From: Vandiemenella viatica
Lineage: Eukaryota > Arthropoda > Insecta > Orthoptera > Morabidae
Direction: 5' to 3'
Length of the DNA stretch: 64,000 nt
Assembly (NCBI GenBank): GCA_031002005.1
Contig: CM061921.1
Location: 146,415,283-146,479,282 of the forward strand
Below are positions 33,131-45,365 of this stretch, piece by piece; the first letter of the stretch is position 1, and every line of letters begins with the position of its first letter. Both the position numbers and the translations under genes were made by a program. The notes beneath the pieces were generated by a model. It made no database searches. It was not told where the DNA came from and saw only the letters and a list, made by a program, of their open reading frames with translations.

Positions 33131-33910
33131 TTGTAATTAAACCTGCAGATTTAGATTGACACTATGCAGGAGTCTGATTGTTTGTTCCATAAACACGACG
33201 TGTGTTGTGGGCCAGTGAGGACTCGCGAGGCCAGTAACCGCTGCGACCTTCGCTTCTGCACTCTCTCACCTTGCATGCACGGCCGCACAGCTGCTCAACA
33301 TGCTTCTTGTTTTCCTTTTATCACTTTTCATTCCGTTATGAAAGTAGTTGTCCTATTACAGTGTGGCGTGCCTCCCAGGCAAGCAGGTTGGGCTGTTTTA
33401 ATCCGCTAACGCGATAAACGCTCGAAAATCACCAGCTTCACTTGTGCACATTTTTTATTAAGTTGCACTTCCATAATTGCATTTATTTGATAAATGGCAC
33501 TTTCTTTAAAGTTGATGCAGGATTCGGTTATTTCATTATTGTTTGAATTTTCCTGGCTTGAAAATTGAAAAATATTATAGATTATGATACTAAACATCCC
33601 CGATGTATCTGTCTAGTAAATTTAGGTGATGATCAATAAGTTTATATACTCTTGGATAACCAATTCTTAATTAATAGTAACTAAAATTGTCTTGCCTTAT
33701 ATTCCGAAAGATTTCATTACAATTTAATCTCACATGATTTTCATCTTGATTTATATAAATCTCTCTTTAGTCAACACGTATTACAACGTCTTTCAGCAAT
33801 TTTTTTTTTTTTTTTTAAAGTGTTCAGAATTCTTACGGAACAGACTTTGGGATGAGTGCTTTGAATTTTTTCGATTGAGAGAGTGGATAACTAGCTCCTT
33901 TCTAATACTG
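33131..33910. other. No feature recognised
   Basis: The 33160-33410 part is less AT-rich, but its ORF has no recognisable family. A poly(T) run occurs near 33800-33817. Confidence 0.35.
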
Positions 33911-33914
33911 CTAT

Positions 33915-33985
33915 AATACTATTACTATTACTCTGCGATTCACTAAAAGTGTGTGGCAGAGGGTGCATTGCACCTACCCGAAAGG
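33915..33985 (-). mobile_element. LINE 3' end fragment
   Basis: ctctgcgattcactaaaagt and gtgtggcagagggtgca match the 3' UTR end of the LINE at 14214-14275 (ctctgcaaatcaca, gggtggcagagggtgct). A ttacta-type repeat takes the place of the gatgta repeat. Confidence 0.65.
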
Positions 33986-34041
33986 GTAATAGTTTGGAAG
34001 GGATATACGGGATATGGTAGGAGGCGCCCACGGGCTATTGT

Positions 34042-34117
34042 GAGGAACCATCGCAGCATTCGCGTGGAATGATCTGGGAAAACCATGGAAAACCCAGATC
34101 AGGATGGCCGGAGAGAT
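34042..34117 (-). mobile_element. SINE family A fragment
   Basis: ggaaccatcgcagcattcgc through gaaaacccagatcaggatgg matches the central body of family A on the minus strand. Head and tail are missing. Confidence 0.7.
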
Positions 34118-34275
34118 TTATCAAAGGTACTCCTGTCGGATTTTAAGTTTACTCGCCCGATAAATCCTTTCTATTCCATTCCCCAATCCCTAATACAATA
34201 CTGAATGCAGAAAGAAAGAAGTATGGCACTTTTTATGTTTAAAAAAGATAGGGGAAATGTGAAAAATTGTCACTG

Positions 34276-34511
34276 AGCATGATGTGTGAGTGATAATGCT
34301 CGAGCATTCCATTCAGCAGGACGCGGGTTCGAATCCGATCTAGCCATCCAGATTTCGGTTTTACATGGTTTCCCGGAAACACTCCAAGCGTATGCCGGGA
34401 TGGTTTCTACAAAAGGAAATGGCCAAATTCCTTCCCGTTCCTTGTCTCCAGTCCCATCCCGCCTCTAATGACCTTAGCCGTCGACGAGTCGCAAAGCCAT
34501 AAGTAAAAAAA
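34276..34511 (+). mobile_element. Diverged SINE, family A
   Basis: Altered head (gtgtgagtgataatgctcga), B box gcgggttcgaatccgatct, body, and a tail with ccttagccgtcgacgagtcg, where the stem partner is changed (GAGTCG for GAGGCG). Ends in an A-rich tract. Confidence 0.88.
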
Positions 34512-37017
34512 GAATTCTACACCAATGTCTCCATTATATTTTTATTAAGTTTTTATTACATATACATGGTTATATATGGTTCCATTAGAAGGACTGGTGA
34601 TTGGGTTGGAAACCTCTTGCACTTTTATTCCCCATCTGTAGAGATGACCAATGGCTGGCATTGAGGCGGTTAAGTGACATGTTTCAGCGAAAACACACCG
34701 AATTTTAGTTTGCAGCGAAGTGATAGAATCGTCACAAATTTCCCCCTAGATAGTAAAAGTGAGCAAATTCGTGTGGTGACAGAGTTTCAAGTTGCTGCGC
34801 ATTTTGTCTCTGTCGTCGCTGGACCTACAGTTTAACGTGGAGTCGATAGCACGTATCTCACATGAACAAAGCAAAGTCCGCAAAAAGTTCTTAACCGTTC
34901 CTTGCGTCGAATCCAGCTCAGTGCACTGTGCTCTCAGACCAGTCTTCACCGAACCCAACGGGGACCAATTTGGTTCCTCACAGTCCAGTGGTATTGAGTT
35001 CCAATAGCGGTGGTCCCGATAAATATTTGCAACAATTGCGAGAGAAATGTGTGCTTCCTAAGGGTTTTCAGTTTCCAGACACTGTAGGTATGTGTTTTTT
35101 TTCTTTCAGATAAAAGGCCGATACTTTCTGCACGAATGTGTTCCATTCGATGCAGTGTATAGCTTCAGTACCGATCGTCTGGGTTGTTTTATGTTACATA
35201 AGATGATCGGAGCGGTAGTTTTTCGTGGCGCGCGGAGGTGTGAAACAGGTTGGGCAGGCTCACCTTGGCTCCTGAGGTCCGCGTTCGACTCCTGGCGAGG
35301 TCACAAACATATTAGAAATCTTAAAAGGCCCCTATAGCTATCTGTGGGAGGATATAATCCAAAATCTCTCCGTGTTAAGTACCACTGAAATTGAAATTAC
35401 GTTTTTAAATGTTATTATCCATTACTCTATGTCGGCTATTTTTTTATTCATAATTGGAGTACCCGTTTTTCTTAATTTTTGTTTAAAATTTTAACTTTCT
35501 AATTTTCTTCATTTATACATCATACACAAAGCCCTCCTACTTGTTCCCCACCGCTTTCAATTATTTTTAAAGTGAAAATATGATTTCTTCGTTATTTTAA
35601 TATAAGAGGGAATTCCCAGCCTCGACTGTAGTTTATTATATGCTTTGCGCGAGGCTGTAATGATATGCAAATGTCTGAAGGATACTGAATTTGTTTCCGG
35701 GGACTTCCGCTCACTAAATTTCAGGGTAATTTCATTTCGTATATATTCCGATAATATCGAGAAATGTAGGGAAGACAACTTTGCAAACCATTTCCATTTA
35801 TTAACTGCATTTCGAGGATAGTAACTAAAATTTCGTTTTTCATAAAAAGTTCCACTGTTCTTAACATCCTCCGATAGTGGAGTGATTCAGACCTTTCCTT
35901 CAGGGTGTTGCAAGTTTTACAAACAGTAGTGCATGAAACACCTTGCTTGAATTTGAGCTTCTTCTCACTTTTGGAGGACCTGTGAAATTTTATTTGGTGC
36001 GGTAGTGATTATAAATTCGATGCCCACGTTAGAGGTTGAATCTTTAACAGTTTAGATTGGTAATCCCCACCGCCCTCTGCACACAAGCTTTTTTTTTTTT
36101 TGTACTTTAAAAAATTTGTTCTTCTTCCATGTATCGATAGCTATAAACGTCATAGATTTAACTTTCAGAAAGTGATATTGTAATTTTTATAGGAACTATA
36201 TCTATAAATTTTGAATACAGATATTAATTCAGGGAATACTTCTCGAAGCATATTCCAGAAAAAGGGATCAATCACTGAGTTCTGTAGCAAAACAGACAAG
36301 TTACTGAGAATAAAGAGAGCATGGCTAACCACTGAAAGGGTCATTTGCAAGGACATCTTACTCACTGCTGAAGAGTAAAGAAATTTTGCCATCAGAGGTA
36401 AGGAAATTGGGTGGCAGTTGTTGAAAGTTTGATGGCCATTCTCTAGGCAATCAACCAAGTAAATTTAATTGTTTGCTGTAAAAAAAAAAATTAGAATTAC
36501 AGGTGCTGATTGAAATTTTTTGGAATACATTGTTAACCGGACCCATTAGAACATTTCATTACTTACGAGGAGGGCAAAAACAATTTTTGCTACTCAGTTT
36601 TTATCTCTTCTTCGAACATAAGGTTACGACCTGCAATTAGCTATCAAAAGTCACACTCGTGTCCGTGTAGGAACACCTCTTAACCTCAGGGTCAACGCTA
36701 CTATCACACCTATTAATTGCTTAGCTTATGACGTCATTATTTACATTTACGACGAATTATTACAATGCGGGCGCCAGGCTGTCTATTATCTCTCTTCCCA
36801 TTCCCCCCTCCACCCCTCTCAGAGATATACTGCTACATCCTTGCACGGTCAGGTTTAGTCTGCAGCAACATTTCGCTAAGCGCCTCTGTTCGCGGCATAA
36901 TACAAGTTGAATGCAAGTGATACAAAATGTCACTACCAAAATACACTGATTAATTCTCTTCGAACACTTATGCCACATTAAATTGTTTTTAATATCATTT
37001 ATTACTTCCACTACTTA
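34512..37017. other. Mostly unassigned, with two small SINE-like pieces
   Basis: Positions 34803-34860 repeat the family D tail on the minus strand (gacctacagtttaacgtgga). Positions about 35230-35330 contain gtccgcgttcgactcctggc, B-box-like, possibly another tRNA-derived piece. Poly(T) near 36090 and poly(A) near 36481. No gene recognised in the remainder. Confidence 0.4.
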
Positions 37018-37019
37018 TA

Positions 37020-37873
37020 CAGGGCGTTCGCCGGGAAACGCAACCCACTGTTAGCGCTACAAGGAAGAAACTGCTCCCGGCGAGCGAGCGCTCAGTTTCC
37101 GGCATTGTTCGACCGTCGGCCGCGGACTATTTCATAATAATTACGCTTCATAAACTTCATAAACTTGTGTGCTAAGCATTTAAATGTGACGTAATTCATT
37201 AGCTTACCTTATAAAAGATGCTGGAAGTGTTGACCCTCTTGTGTAATGCACATTTCACATCTTCTGAACATATTTCGAGACACACGCTGCCCTAACTGAC
37301 TTAATGATTTTTTGGGTGACTGTTCTAGTCGAAAAGCGATATCGTCAATTTTCTCCTCTGTGAGAATACGGTTGACCGACAGTCTCTTTTTGTTAAAAAA
37401 TGAACCCGTTTCTCTTACTTTTTTAACCAGACGCAGAATTGTTGATTTAGCTGGCAGTAAAGCGCCAGGAAATTCGCGACGAAATTTACTGCGACACTTT
37501 TTAAACGACTTCTTCTTCACATATGTATCGTAGAGAAATATTCTTTGTTGCAAACTGTAACGTACCATAATTTTACTCACACTCAAACACGGTACAGATT
37601 AATAAGAGTATGAAGCCCCAAACCAGCCAAACCGCAAAGAAACGTTTATTCACAACACTGATTAATAAGAGACTGAAGTCACAAACTATCTACAATGCAA
37701 AGAAACCGTTCTTAACAATGTAAGGGTCACTGCACTGCACTGTTGGGGCAGCGGAGGTGTTAAACAGTGCGGTGATTCACGGTGCCGCGTGGCGGAAACT
37801 GCTGGCTCCACTGACCGAGGAAGTTGCCGACGGCAACAGACTGGGAGGGTAGCGTTTTTCGGCGAACGCCCTG
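37020..37873 (-). mobile_element. Deleted mariner-type transposon with terminal repeats
   Basis: Left end CAGGGCGTTCGCCGGGAAAC; right end (reverse complement) CAGGGCGTTCGCCGAAAAAC. TA flanks both ends (37018-37019, 37874-37875). At 854 bp it is too short for a complete transposase. The retained ORF fuses the helix-turn-helix start to the protein's last residues. Confidence 0.92.
37209..37586 (-). pseudogene. Internally deleted mariner-type transposase (HTH domain intact)
   Basis: A 125-codon minus-strand ORF. Residues about 8-95 form a DUF4817-like helix-turn-helix segment (YSLQQRIFLYDTYVKKKSF, SKFRREFPGALLPAKSTILR, LVKKVRETGSFFNKK, ILTEEKIDDIAFRLEQSPKK). Residues about 105-125 (RNMFRRCEMCITQEGQHFQH) match the far C terminus of these transposases. 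The catalytic DDE/D region is deleted in frame, so a small DNA-binding protein could still be encoded. Activity as a nuclease is excluded. Whether it is expressed is unknown. Confidence 0.83.
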
Positions 37874-38080
37874 TATGTTGAATGTTAACAGTGATAAACT
37901 ACAGTCTTTTCTCATAGCCAGTTCAATTGATGCTTGTGTCTCGTTATTCTCTGGTTTTATTATAGCAATTTTTTAAATACAGATAATCAACTTTTCTTCT
38001 ATCTTGATATTTTAGATCTGACTTCTTTAAGATTTTGAACATCATGTCCATATAGCATTATCAAAAGCATTTTTCTGGGC

Positions 38081-38945
38081 CAGGGATGGCAAACCTTTAT
38101 TGATCTACGTGCCACTTTTTTTTACAGAAATGTTGAATGAAGCCATAACGTGCCATCAAAACAATCATGACTAGTAATTAATGGGAAAAGAAATAAAATG
38201 AAACTAGTGAAATATCTGTTGTTGCAAATTAGATGCAAAATAACTTATGTTAGGTTCATACTTTGTTACTTTTAGCAGCATGCAAGCTAAAGTGGAGTCA
38301 TGACAAACTGTTTGGAAGCGAGACTTTAATATTATTCTGGTTCGCTTTTGACAAAGAGATTTGAGATTTGTTTCATAGTGCCGTCATACAGATGATGATT
38401 TACACACTGTTCCAGAACATAAAACACACACCGCTTTATTACGTTTATTAATAATGCCATAATTCTCATTCCGCCAAGGTTAAAATTCTCTATTACACTT
38501 ATCTTGTACGTTTTTTTAAACCAAATTAGCGATATTGAATAGTTGTACATATAACAAAAACAAACGCAAACAAGCAGCTGTGTTAGCGAAATTAGTTAAA
38601 AAAATGAAAGAACTATGCGTAATTAGTAAAAGCATTGAACGACGTCAACAAAACCAAACAAGTGAATAAGTTAGCTCAGCGCCCAACGACGCCGCGCCGC
38701 CTGCGATTGTTCACTCAGTCCGTTCCGTCAGAAATTCGTTCGAAATCTACTTCTCTTATGCAATCTGTAGTCGTTGCAGCACCGGTAGCTCCGTTCACGA
38801 TGAATTTTGTTACTATGACCTTAAATTATGTAGACGAGAAAATAAATTTCTTATATCGATTAGGTAGCTACTTAATTAATGCCGTGCCCAAATTATTTGG
38901 TCGCGTGCCATCATCGGCACGCGTGCCATTGGTTCGCCATCCCTG
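38081..38945. mobile_element. Non-autonomous hAT-type transposon
   Basis: Left end CAGGGATGGCAAACC; right end (reverse complement) CAGGGATGGCGAACC. The 8-bp flanks ttctgggc and ttctaggc (38073-38080, 38946-38953) match at 7 of 8. The subterminal cgtgccacttt and cacgcgtgccat motifs echo each other. The 865-bp interior has ORFs (for example 38635-39000) that run past the element and resemble no family. Confidence 0.87.
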
Positions 38946-38999
38946 TTCTAGGCTCACAGATGCCACAAAAGTATCCTTGTTTTTCCTGCTCTTCAAGTA

Positions 39000-40990
39000 G
39001 TTATCTTAAAGTTTCCCTTGTACCCTGGTTTTTCCTAAACCCAATCTGATCTTCATCAAATATCTCTTTTACTATCCTTCATATTCTTCTGGTGTACAAT
39101 CCTAGTCACTAACTTTGCAGCATGTGATGTTAGTCTTTTTTCTCATCCGCCTACTTTTTACGTTTATGATTATTTTTTTTTGGCTATTTCGTTGTTAATT
39201 TATTCCAAAACCCTATCACCCTTACTTCCAAAAGCTAACTTTCCCACGGCCTTATGCCTGAACTCGATTGCCAGATTGTGTTTATGGTCATCTTTCCCCT
39301 TCCATGTACTATTCTTAATTCTTCTATCAATATCTTTTCAAGTCTCATCATAATATTGGAATTGTACACTCCTAGCACTTTCTTCACCCTTCTTCTGTCT
39401 ACCAAGGAAGCCCAATCCAGCTCCTGTTTACACTTGAGATGTTCAACAAGCAGTTCCTTTCCCAGCCCATGATAATAAACAATCTTCAGTTTTTTTTATC
39501 TGTGTACATGATAGCTGATTAGGTTTAGTATTTTTCTTTGCCCCATGTGGATCTACCCGTCTAGATATCCTATACAGGGAATCCTGCAGCTATTCTGTCT
39601 TCTCCCGTTTCGAACCTTTTATATTACGTCATCTGCAAGAAACCTAACTTCTGTAAGACATTAAAACAATCATTAGAATGAATAATAGCAATACACTACC
39701 CTGTGGCATTCCCATTTTCAAATTCCATCTCTATTGATAATGCTTTCCTACCAAAACGCTTTGCTTTCTACCTTTTAAGAATTCCTCTACCCAGCAAGTC
39801 ACTTTTTCATCCACTCGAATGGTTATTTTTCCTATTTACACCATTTTATGGCTCACTCTGTCAAAGATCTTAGGGGACTTAAGGGAATATCAACTTGACC
39901 TTTCTTGTTAGTTTCATCTTAAATATCTTGCATACAGTCCAATAACTGAGACTCACAGAAATATCCTTGCCTAAAGTGATGCTGTGTCTTTCCTTTCATT
40001 TCTGATCTGGTTGCATGTCTACTTCTCCTTTTTCTCGTTGGTCAGCTTGAGCTTCCTTTACGGGGTGTGAAGATGATACTCCTGTTAAAATCAGTTTGAA
40101 TCGAAACTTCTTGGTATCAGTTGGAATAAACTTCAGATCTCTTCGTCTCCTATAAATTTTATAATTTCTGCAAGAATCACATCAATTCCCCCTACTGCCG
40201 TATTTGAATTTGAATCTTTCTCAGATTTTCTCCTTAAACTAGGATCTACTAAATTATAATGTTGACATTGTCTCTTATTTCCAGCAATTCCGCTGTTCGA
40301 ATCATTCCTGTCATAGTTTCTCTTTTTATTCCTTCCATCCGTTAACTCTATCTTCTGAAGTTTTAAGAACTTTCCCATTAGCACCTTTAAAGCTTACACA
40401 ACTTTTCTTCATTTCTCAATAGTTCTATTTAATCACCCTTTAGGCTGCATTTCCTTTCTACTTCTTCACACTATTCTGGCAGCCATTTTTCTTTTGATTT
40501 CTTGTATTTCCTGTTTATTTTTAAAGTATGAGTTCTGCTCTCTTCCTGCTTCACTCTGTGCGTTCTTGTGCTTTTTCCTCTGGTCCATTATTTCATTATA
40601 TTTTCTGTGATTCAAGATTTACGACCATATTTTTCCCCGTAATTCTTTGTTTCTGTACCAGCTTTTCTTATCTTTCTCTTTATTGTGCTCCATTCTTCGT
40701 CTGCTGAATTAGTTTTAGAATTATTTCTTAGACCCATGTCTACAATCTCTGTAAATTTTACTTTCATGTGAGATTCTTTCAAGTTTTCACATCAAGCATG
40801 TCCTGTCTGTGTTGCTTCTTTACTCGCCTGAATTTCATACTGCACTAAATAACTACGTCATATTGTGGTTGGAGTCTACACTAGCTCCCGGGTATAAGTT
40901 GCCCTCTAGAAGGTGGTTCCTAAATCTCCGTTTAGCCATGATATAATCTATTTGAAATCTACCTGTATGCCATAGTTGTATATCCTTCGT
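39000..40990 (-). mobile_element. Decayed LINE with endonuclease and RT remains
   Basis: Minus-strand frame pieces in order: the end of an AP-type endonuclease (QIDYIMAKRRFRNHLLEGN-like, then PGASVDSNHN, about 40960-40850; the catalytic SDH reads SNH), a lysine-rich linker (about 40700-40400), QHHFRQGYFCESQ (about 39990-39950), FLADDVI (about 39640-39620, the YADD-type box, Asp pair kept) and QLQDSLYRISRRVDPHG. The C-terminal region (about 39200-39330) parallels 60945-61165. Stops and indels are frequent. The pattern fits the family at 23735-25090. Confidence 0.72.
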
Positions 40991-41029
40991 TCATGATTCT
41001 TAAACAGCGTGTTCCATACGATCAGTTTA

Positions 41030-41272
41030 CACCGAGCGTGGTGAATGAGCGGTTGGCGCTCTGGCCTCGCATTCGGGAGGACGGCGGTTCGAATCTCCGT
41101 CCAGGCATCCAGATTTGGATTTTCCATAGTTTCCCGAAATCACTCCAGGCGAATGCCGGGATGCTGTCTTCAAAAGGCCATGGCCGAATTCCTTCCCGTT
41201 CCTTGTCCCCAGTCCCATCCCGCCTCTAATGACCTCGACGTCGACGAGGCGTAATGCCATAAGCAAAAACAT
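41030..41272 (+). mobile_element. tRNA-derived SINE, family A (well preserved)
   Basis: accgagcgtggtgaatgagc head, B box ggcggttcgaatctccgtcc, full body, tail stem CGCCTC/GAGGCG perfect, ending in taagcaaaaa followed by (CA)n and (TA)n. One of the least changed copies in the window. Confidence 0.93.
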
Positions 41273-41923
41273 GCACACACACACATACATATATATATAT
41301 ATAAAATGGTAGCTTCCGCATAACACTTGTGTTGCGGCTAATCCCGCGATTATATTGATCGTAGTGGCAGTAATATTATCTGTTCTGATGTATTATCAAT
41401 CATATACCGCAAACTATCACCAGGTCACATATCTGTAAGACAATTGGTTCTAAATTCCTGACCGTGTTGATCGTGACAGTACCGATACCAGAGACTTATT
41501 CACATGTAACTGAGTGTTTAATAATCTTATTTTCATAAACAGAACCACTAATAGCTATGTGGATTGTTACATGGGCACCATCCTTTACACAGGAAAAATT
41601 ATTTATGTGCATTGTACTAATTGTTCACAAATGATGAAAGGTTACTTTATATAAAATACTGAGTTTCGAAAGCACTCGTTCAAAGCAACCATCAACACAA
41701 TGTCCATTACCAATAGTATGACTGCATTGTCATTAACAATAGAGTTCGATCATTTTGAATACTGCAAGGTTAAGTTTTTAAATAATAGTTAATTCACTTC
41801 GTACCCATTTTTACAACTTTCGCAATCATTCTCCTTAGTAATTGACAAAGTTCCACATTTAACTAGATTAACGTGTCCCGCTAACACAAAACGGTTCAGA
41901 GATGTTGCTGTCCACACCATCCT
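41273..41923. other. No feature recognised
   Basis: (CA)n(TA)n at about 41271-41305, then unassigned sequence. Confidence 0.4.
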
Positions 41924-41931
41924 GCCCTTAC

Positions 41932-42845
41932 CAATGTTGCCACCTTAGCGAATTTCTTGTTAGATTTAGTGAATTTTGAAGTTTGACAGCGATATTCTTA
42001 AATATGTCATCGCTAAAAGAATACTCGATGATTTTTAGTGATATTCAACCTTGTAGAGTTTCGAAAAATATACTCGCTTCCTTCCAACTACATTATTTGG
42101 CAGAAAATGATTTTTTGAGTTTGGAAAATATTCTTTGCCAGGGCAAAGACAACAAAATAGTACGAGTAGATCTTGCCTCAGAATTCGGATTTGATGACGG
42201 AAAAATTGACAAACTACTACAGCATTGTCATGGTATTAATTATGTTCAATGGAACGCTAGAGTGTCATTGAATTTTGGGCTGAAGTTCGAAAATACAAGA
42301 ATGCTGCTGGAATAAATACCTGATTTAGCTATATCCGTTTTATCACTTCCTTACTCGAATGCCGCAGTAGAGAGGATATTCAGTACAATGAACATTGTTA
42401 AAAACAAATTGAGAAATAGGATAGCTGTAAACACTCTTACTATCTTTCTTTTTATAAGGAGTCAGTTAAAAATTGTGGAAAAAGCCGCTACAGTTATGAG
42501 CTTCCGGCTGATGTGATTGCTGCAATTGGCAAAGACGCTAAATATTTTTTTAAAACTAAGACTGACGATTCATCTCATCCTTCCACATCTGCAAGTTCTG
42601 TAACTCCAACGATAAACCAAGATGATGAAGAAGAATCACCGATTGAAGAATTTGATGTTGATTTTTAATACAATATTATGTTGAATTTAATGAAAATACT
42701 AATTATTAATATATTTTTATATTACTTACTTTACAAATTTTTTTGTTGCGATTTCAAGTTAATCTTTTAGTTCTAAATTTCCCGTAATCTAGCGAGTTTT
42801 TAGACCAGGCCTAGTGACTTTTGTTTTCGTAAGGTGGCAACACTG
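41932..42845 (+). mobile_element. hAT transposon, internally deleted
   Basis: Left end CAATGTTGCCACCTTA; right end (reverse complement) CAGTGTTGCCACCTTA. The 8-bp flanks gcccttac and gtccgtac match at 6 of 8. The 914-bp interior keeps only the C-terminal part of a hAT transposase (next entry). Complete hAT elements are usually 2.5-5 kb. Confidence 0.88.
42010..42668 (+). pseudogene. hAT transposase C-terminal region (dimerisation domain)
   Basis: One frame reads FGLKFENTRMLLE-stop-IPDLAISVLS, then LPYSNAAVERIFSTMNIVKN and KLRNRIAVNTLTIFLFIRSQ. This is the hAT-family C-terminal dimerisation motif, with the family's SNAxVERxFS core intact (about 42355-42390). An early TAA (42313-42315) and the absence of the BED zinc finger and the DDE/RW regions make it non-functional. 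The acidic tail ahead of TAA at 42666 probably is the native end. Confidence 0.85.
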
Positions 42846-42853
42846 GTCCGTAC

Positions 42854-43944
42854 ACTTTACAGGCACACCCGTTCTATAAGAATACCAGCGAGGTACTACC
42901 GAAAACAACGTACCAACTCGCTTCCTAACTAGACAAGCTCGAATTTTCGTAAATAAACTTTATTTCAAAGAATTTACTGTTGGATCAAATAATGTTAAAT
43001 TCTATTACTTACTAATATTTCTCAAATTAATACAAAATTACGTGCCTTATTTTAAAACAAGTTCTATGTAATACGAATTTCAAACTACGCCTTACTTTCC
43101 TAGTAATTAATTTCTGGAAACCTTCCATGGTGAGAGTTACGTAACTCTTTAAGTAGTATCTATTTTCTTTATTTCACCCGATTTTGCTACTGCCAGGCCA
43201 ATTATTTTATCATCTCAGGCTTGACTAACCGAAGCTTTTGCTTCTCTGCTACAGCTAGTCGGGGGCTATACTCTGCAGCTTGATCGTGCAGTATTAGGTA
43301 GTATGTAGACGTGTTGGCGGAGAAATTCCACTGCATTCAAATTCCATACGAATATCTACAGCCTCCATCTTAACTCATTCATTTTGCCGTGAGCAGTCAA
43401 TTACGGTGAAGGTGCAGATGCGAAAAATTCATCTCGATTGAGTTAAGATACGGTACACTGTTTTTCATCATAAGATGGTGGGAATCTTGTTTACATGTCA
43501 CACAAGACTGACGTCCTATTTTTTGTTATGTCTAGATTTAAGTTTTCGCAAAGGGACGACGACGCATCAATATGGCATTGGTAAGATTGCAATTGTCCAT
43601 CGCACGCACTTCTTTGCTTGTTGTGTTTACTGTTTTACTGATATTCCAGAGTCATAACTTCAGATTTCTCAAGCCGCGTTGATGTTTTTAAAATCCAAAT
43701 GTTTTTGCTACTTACATTAAGCAAGGGATATTCATGTAGTTCCCAACTTTTGTAATTAATGAAAAACGGCAATGGGATTTTTAGTAAATTGCAGATTTTT
43801 TAAAAAATCTCAGGTTTCTTATAGTGATCTTTAAACATGATTTTACACTGAGAATAAACTGAGCGAGCGAACTGATCCATCCCGTCAGTTCACCCTCTCT
43901 GACATTTTGACTGAACATAAAACTACCACTGAGAACTTTTCTTG
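42854..43944. other. No feature recognised
   Basis: AT-rich DNA with no recognised element. Confidence 0.35.
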
Positions 43945-44164
43945 TTTACTTCTGGATTTAAGCCTCGTCGACGTAGGGTACCTTAGAGGCGTTATATGAA
44001 TGGAGACAAGGAACGGGAAGGAATTCGACCATGGCCTTTTGAAGGAACCATTTCGGCATTGGCCTAGAATGGTTCTGGGAAGCCATGGAAAACCCAGATC
44101 TGAATGGCAGGACGGCGATTTGAACGTGAAGCCAGAGCTTTACCGCTCACCCACCACGCTCGGT
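43945..44164 (-). mobile_element. Diverged SINE, family A
   Basis: Minus-strand copy with shortened tail (cgtcgacgtagggtaccttagaggcg on the plus strand). The B-box region is damaged (gatttgaacgtgaagcc) by a deletion of about 15 bases. The ccaccacgctcggt head end is intact. Confidence 0.85.
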
Positions 44165-45081
44165 AATTGAGAACTGAAATTACCGTTTAAAAGAGCCATA
44201 AAGGAGTAAAGCAGTCGTTGCTCAAGATTTAGCGTACAACAGCTTGTCTCAGAATGGGGAAAGATAGTGAAAAAAGCAACTACCTATCATTCATTAGCGT
44301 ACTACAAGAACTCTTAAAGACAGCCATTACACAAAAAGCGTTTTATTTGCAATTCACGAGATGAACATTAGGATTTATGAGATACAGACCAGCTATGGAT
44401 ATCTCGTAACGCACTTAATTATATATTGCAGAATGAATCGAGCAGAATTGTAGAGATGGCAATTCTTACAGTAAAATGGAGTCATATAAGTTATAGTGCG
44501 TTTTAATCTCGATGGCTGAACAGTTCTTAGGGAACGGTATAACCTTCCACCTTGGCAGGCGTTTGACAGTGTCTGTGTTCTTATGTTTAAATATTATTAT
44601 TTACCTTTATCTGTGGTTGGTGCAGATAGGAAATGAATAGCCTCAACATATCCGAATTGTGAATTCAAGCTGACATATAATAGCAAGTGATCGCTGGTTC
44701 ACAAAAACTTGGAATATTTAAGAACTGTATGCTCAAGATGACTGGTAGACAGGACATTTTTCAAACATTGATGCATGGCTATATACATTACAAAACCATT
44801 TTTTCTTTCTTTTTGGATTCTGTACTCAAAGGGAAATTAGGTATCGTATTTAAAATTGTATATCCGGGCGGTTTTGGTCATAAACATATAAATTGCAAGC
44901 AACAAAAAATTTCATTTCCAGTCGTTGTTTTTAGTTTGTCAAGCTCAGTTGAAAAGTAAAGACGTGAGTGGCCGACAAAGTTTTAGCTTCAGACCATGTT
45001 TGTTACCGTACCAGGTTTATCTTAAAAACTTCATTACCTAGGAACTTAGAATTTTTCTCCAATATCGACCATATCTTGTAC
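44165..45081. other. No feature recognised
   Basis: AT-rich DNA; ORFs present are unlike known proteins. Confidence 0.35.
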
Positions 45082-45365
45082 TTATAGATATGAGTGTTGC
45101 TGGTAGCAATATGTGCTGTCGTCCTGAAATAAGTCAGTCGTGAATTTTCCAATTAGCTTCTGCCGAGAGCAGCGCCTTCGTTGTTCCAGAACTTCCCAAC
45201 CTAACTCCTTCAACATCGTACATACGCTTTCCATCCAGCTATATATACCTATCACGAATCGGGCGGCTCTTCTTTGAACTTTCTCCGATGCCTTCATTAA
45301 CCCTTTTTGATGGGAGCCCAATACAGAACAACAATATTCTAAGTGAGGACGAAACTTTACGTGTT
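45082..45365 (-). mobile_element. LINE ORF2 C-terminal fragment
   Basis: The minus strand encodes EKVQRRAARFVIGIYSWMES, then TMLKELGWEVLEQRRR. It matches the VQRRAARfv...S...ML..LgWesLe.RR block that follows RT in CR1/Jockey-type LINEs, as at 14570-14440. It is not the same family by sequence. Confidence 0.78.

Noticed and set aside
38635..39000. 121-codon open frame
   Set aside because: It starts inside the hAT-type element and runs past its end; no domain.
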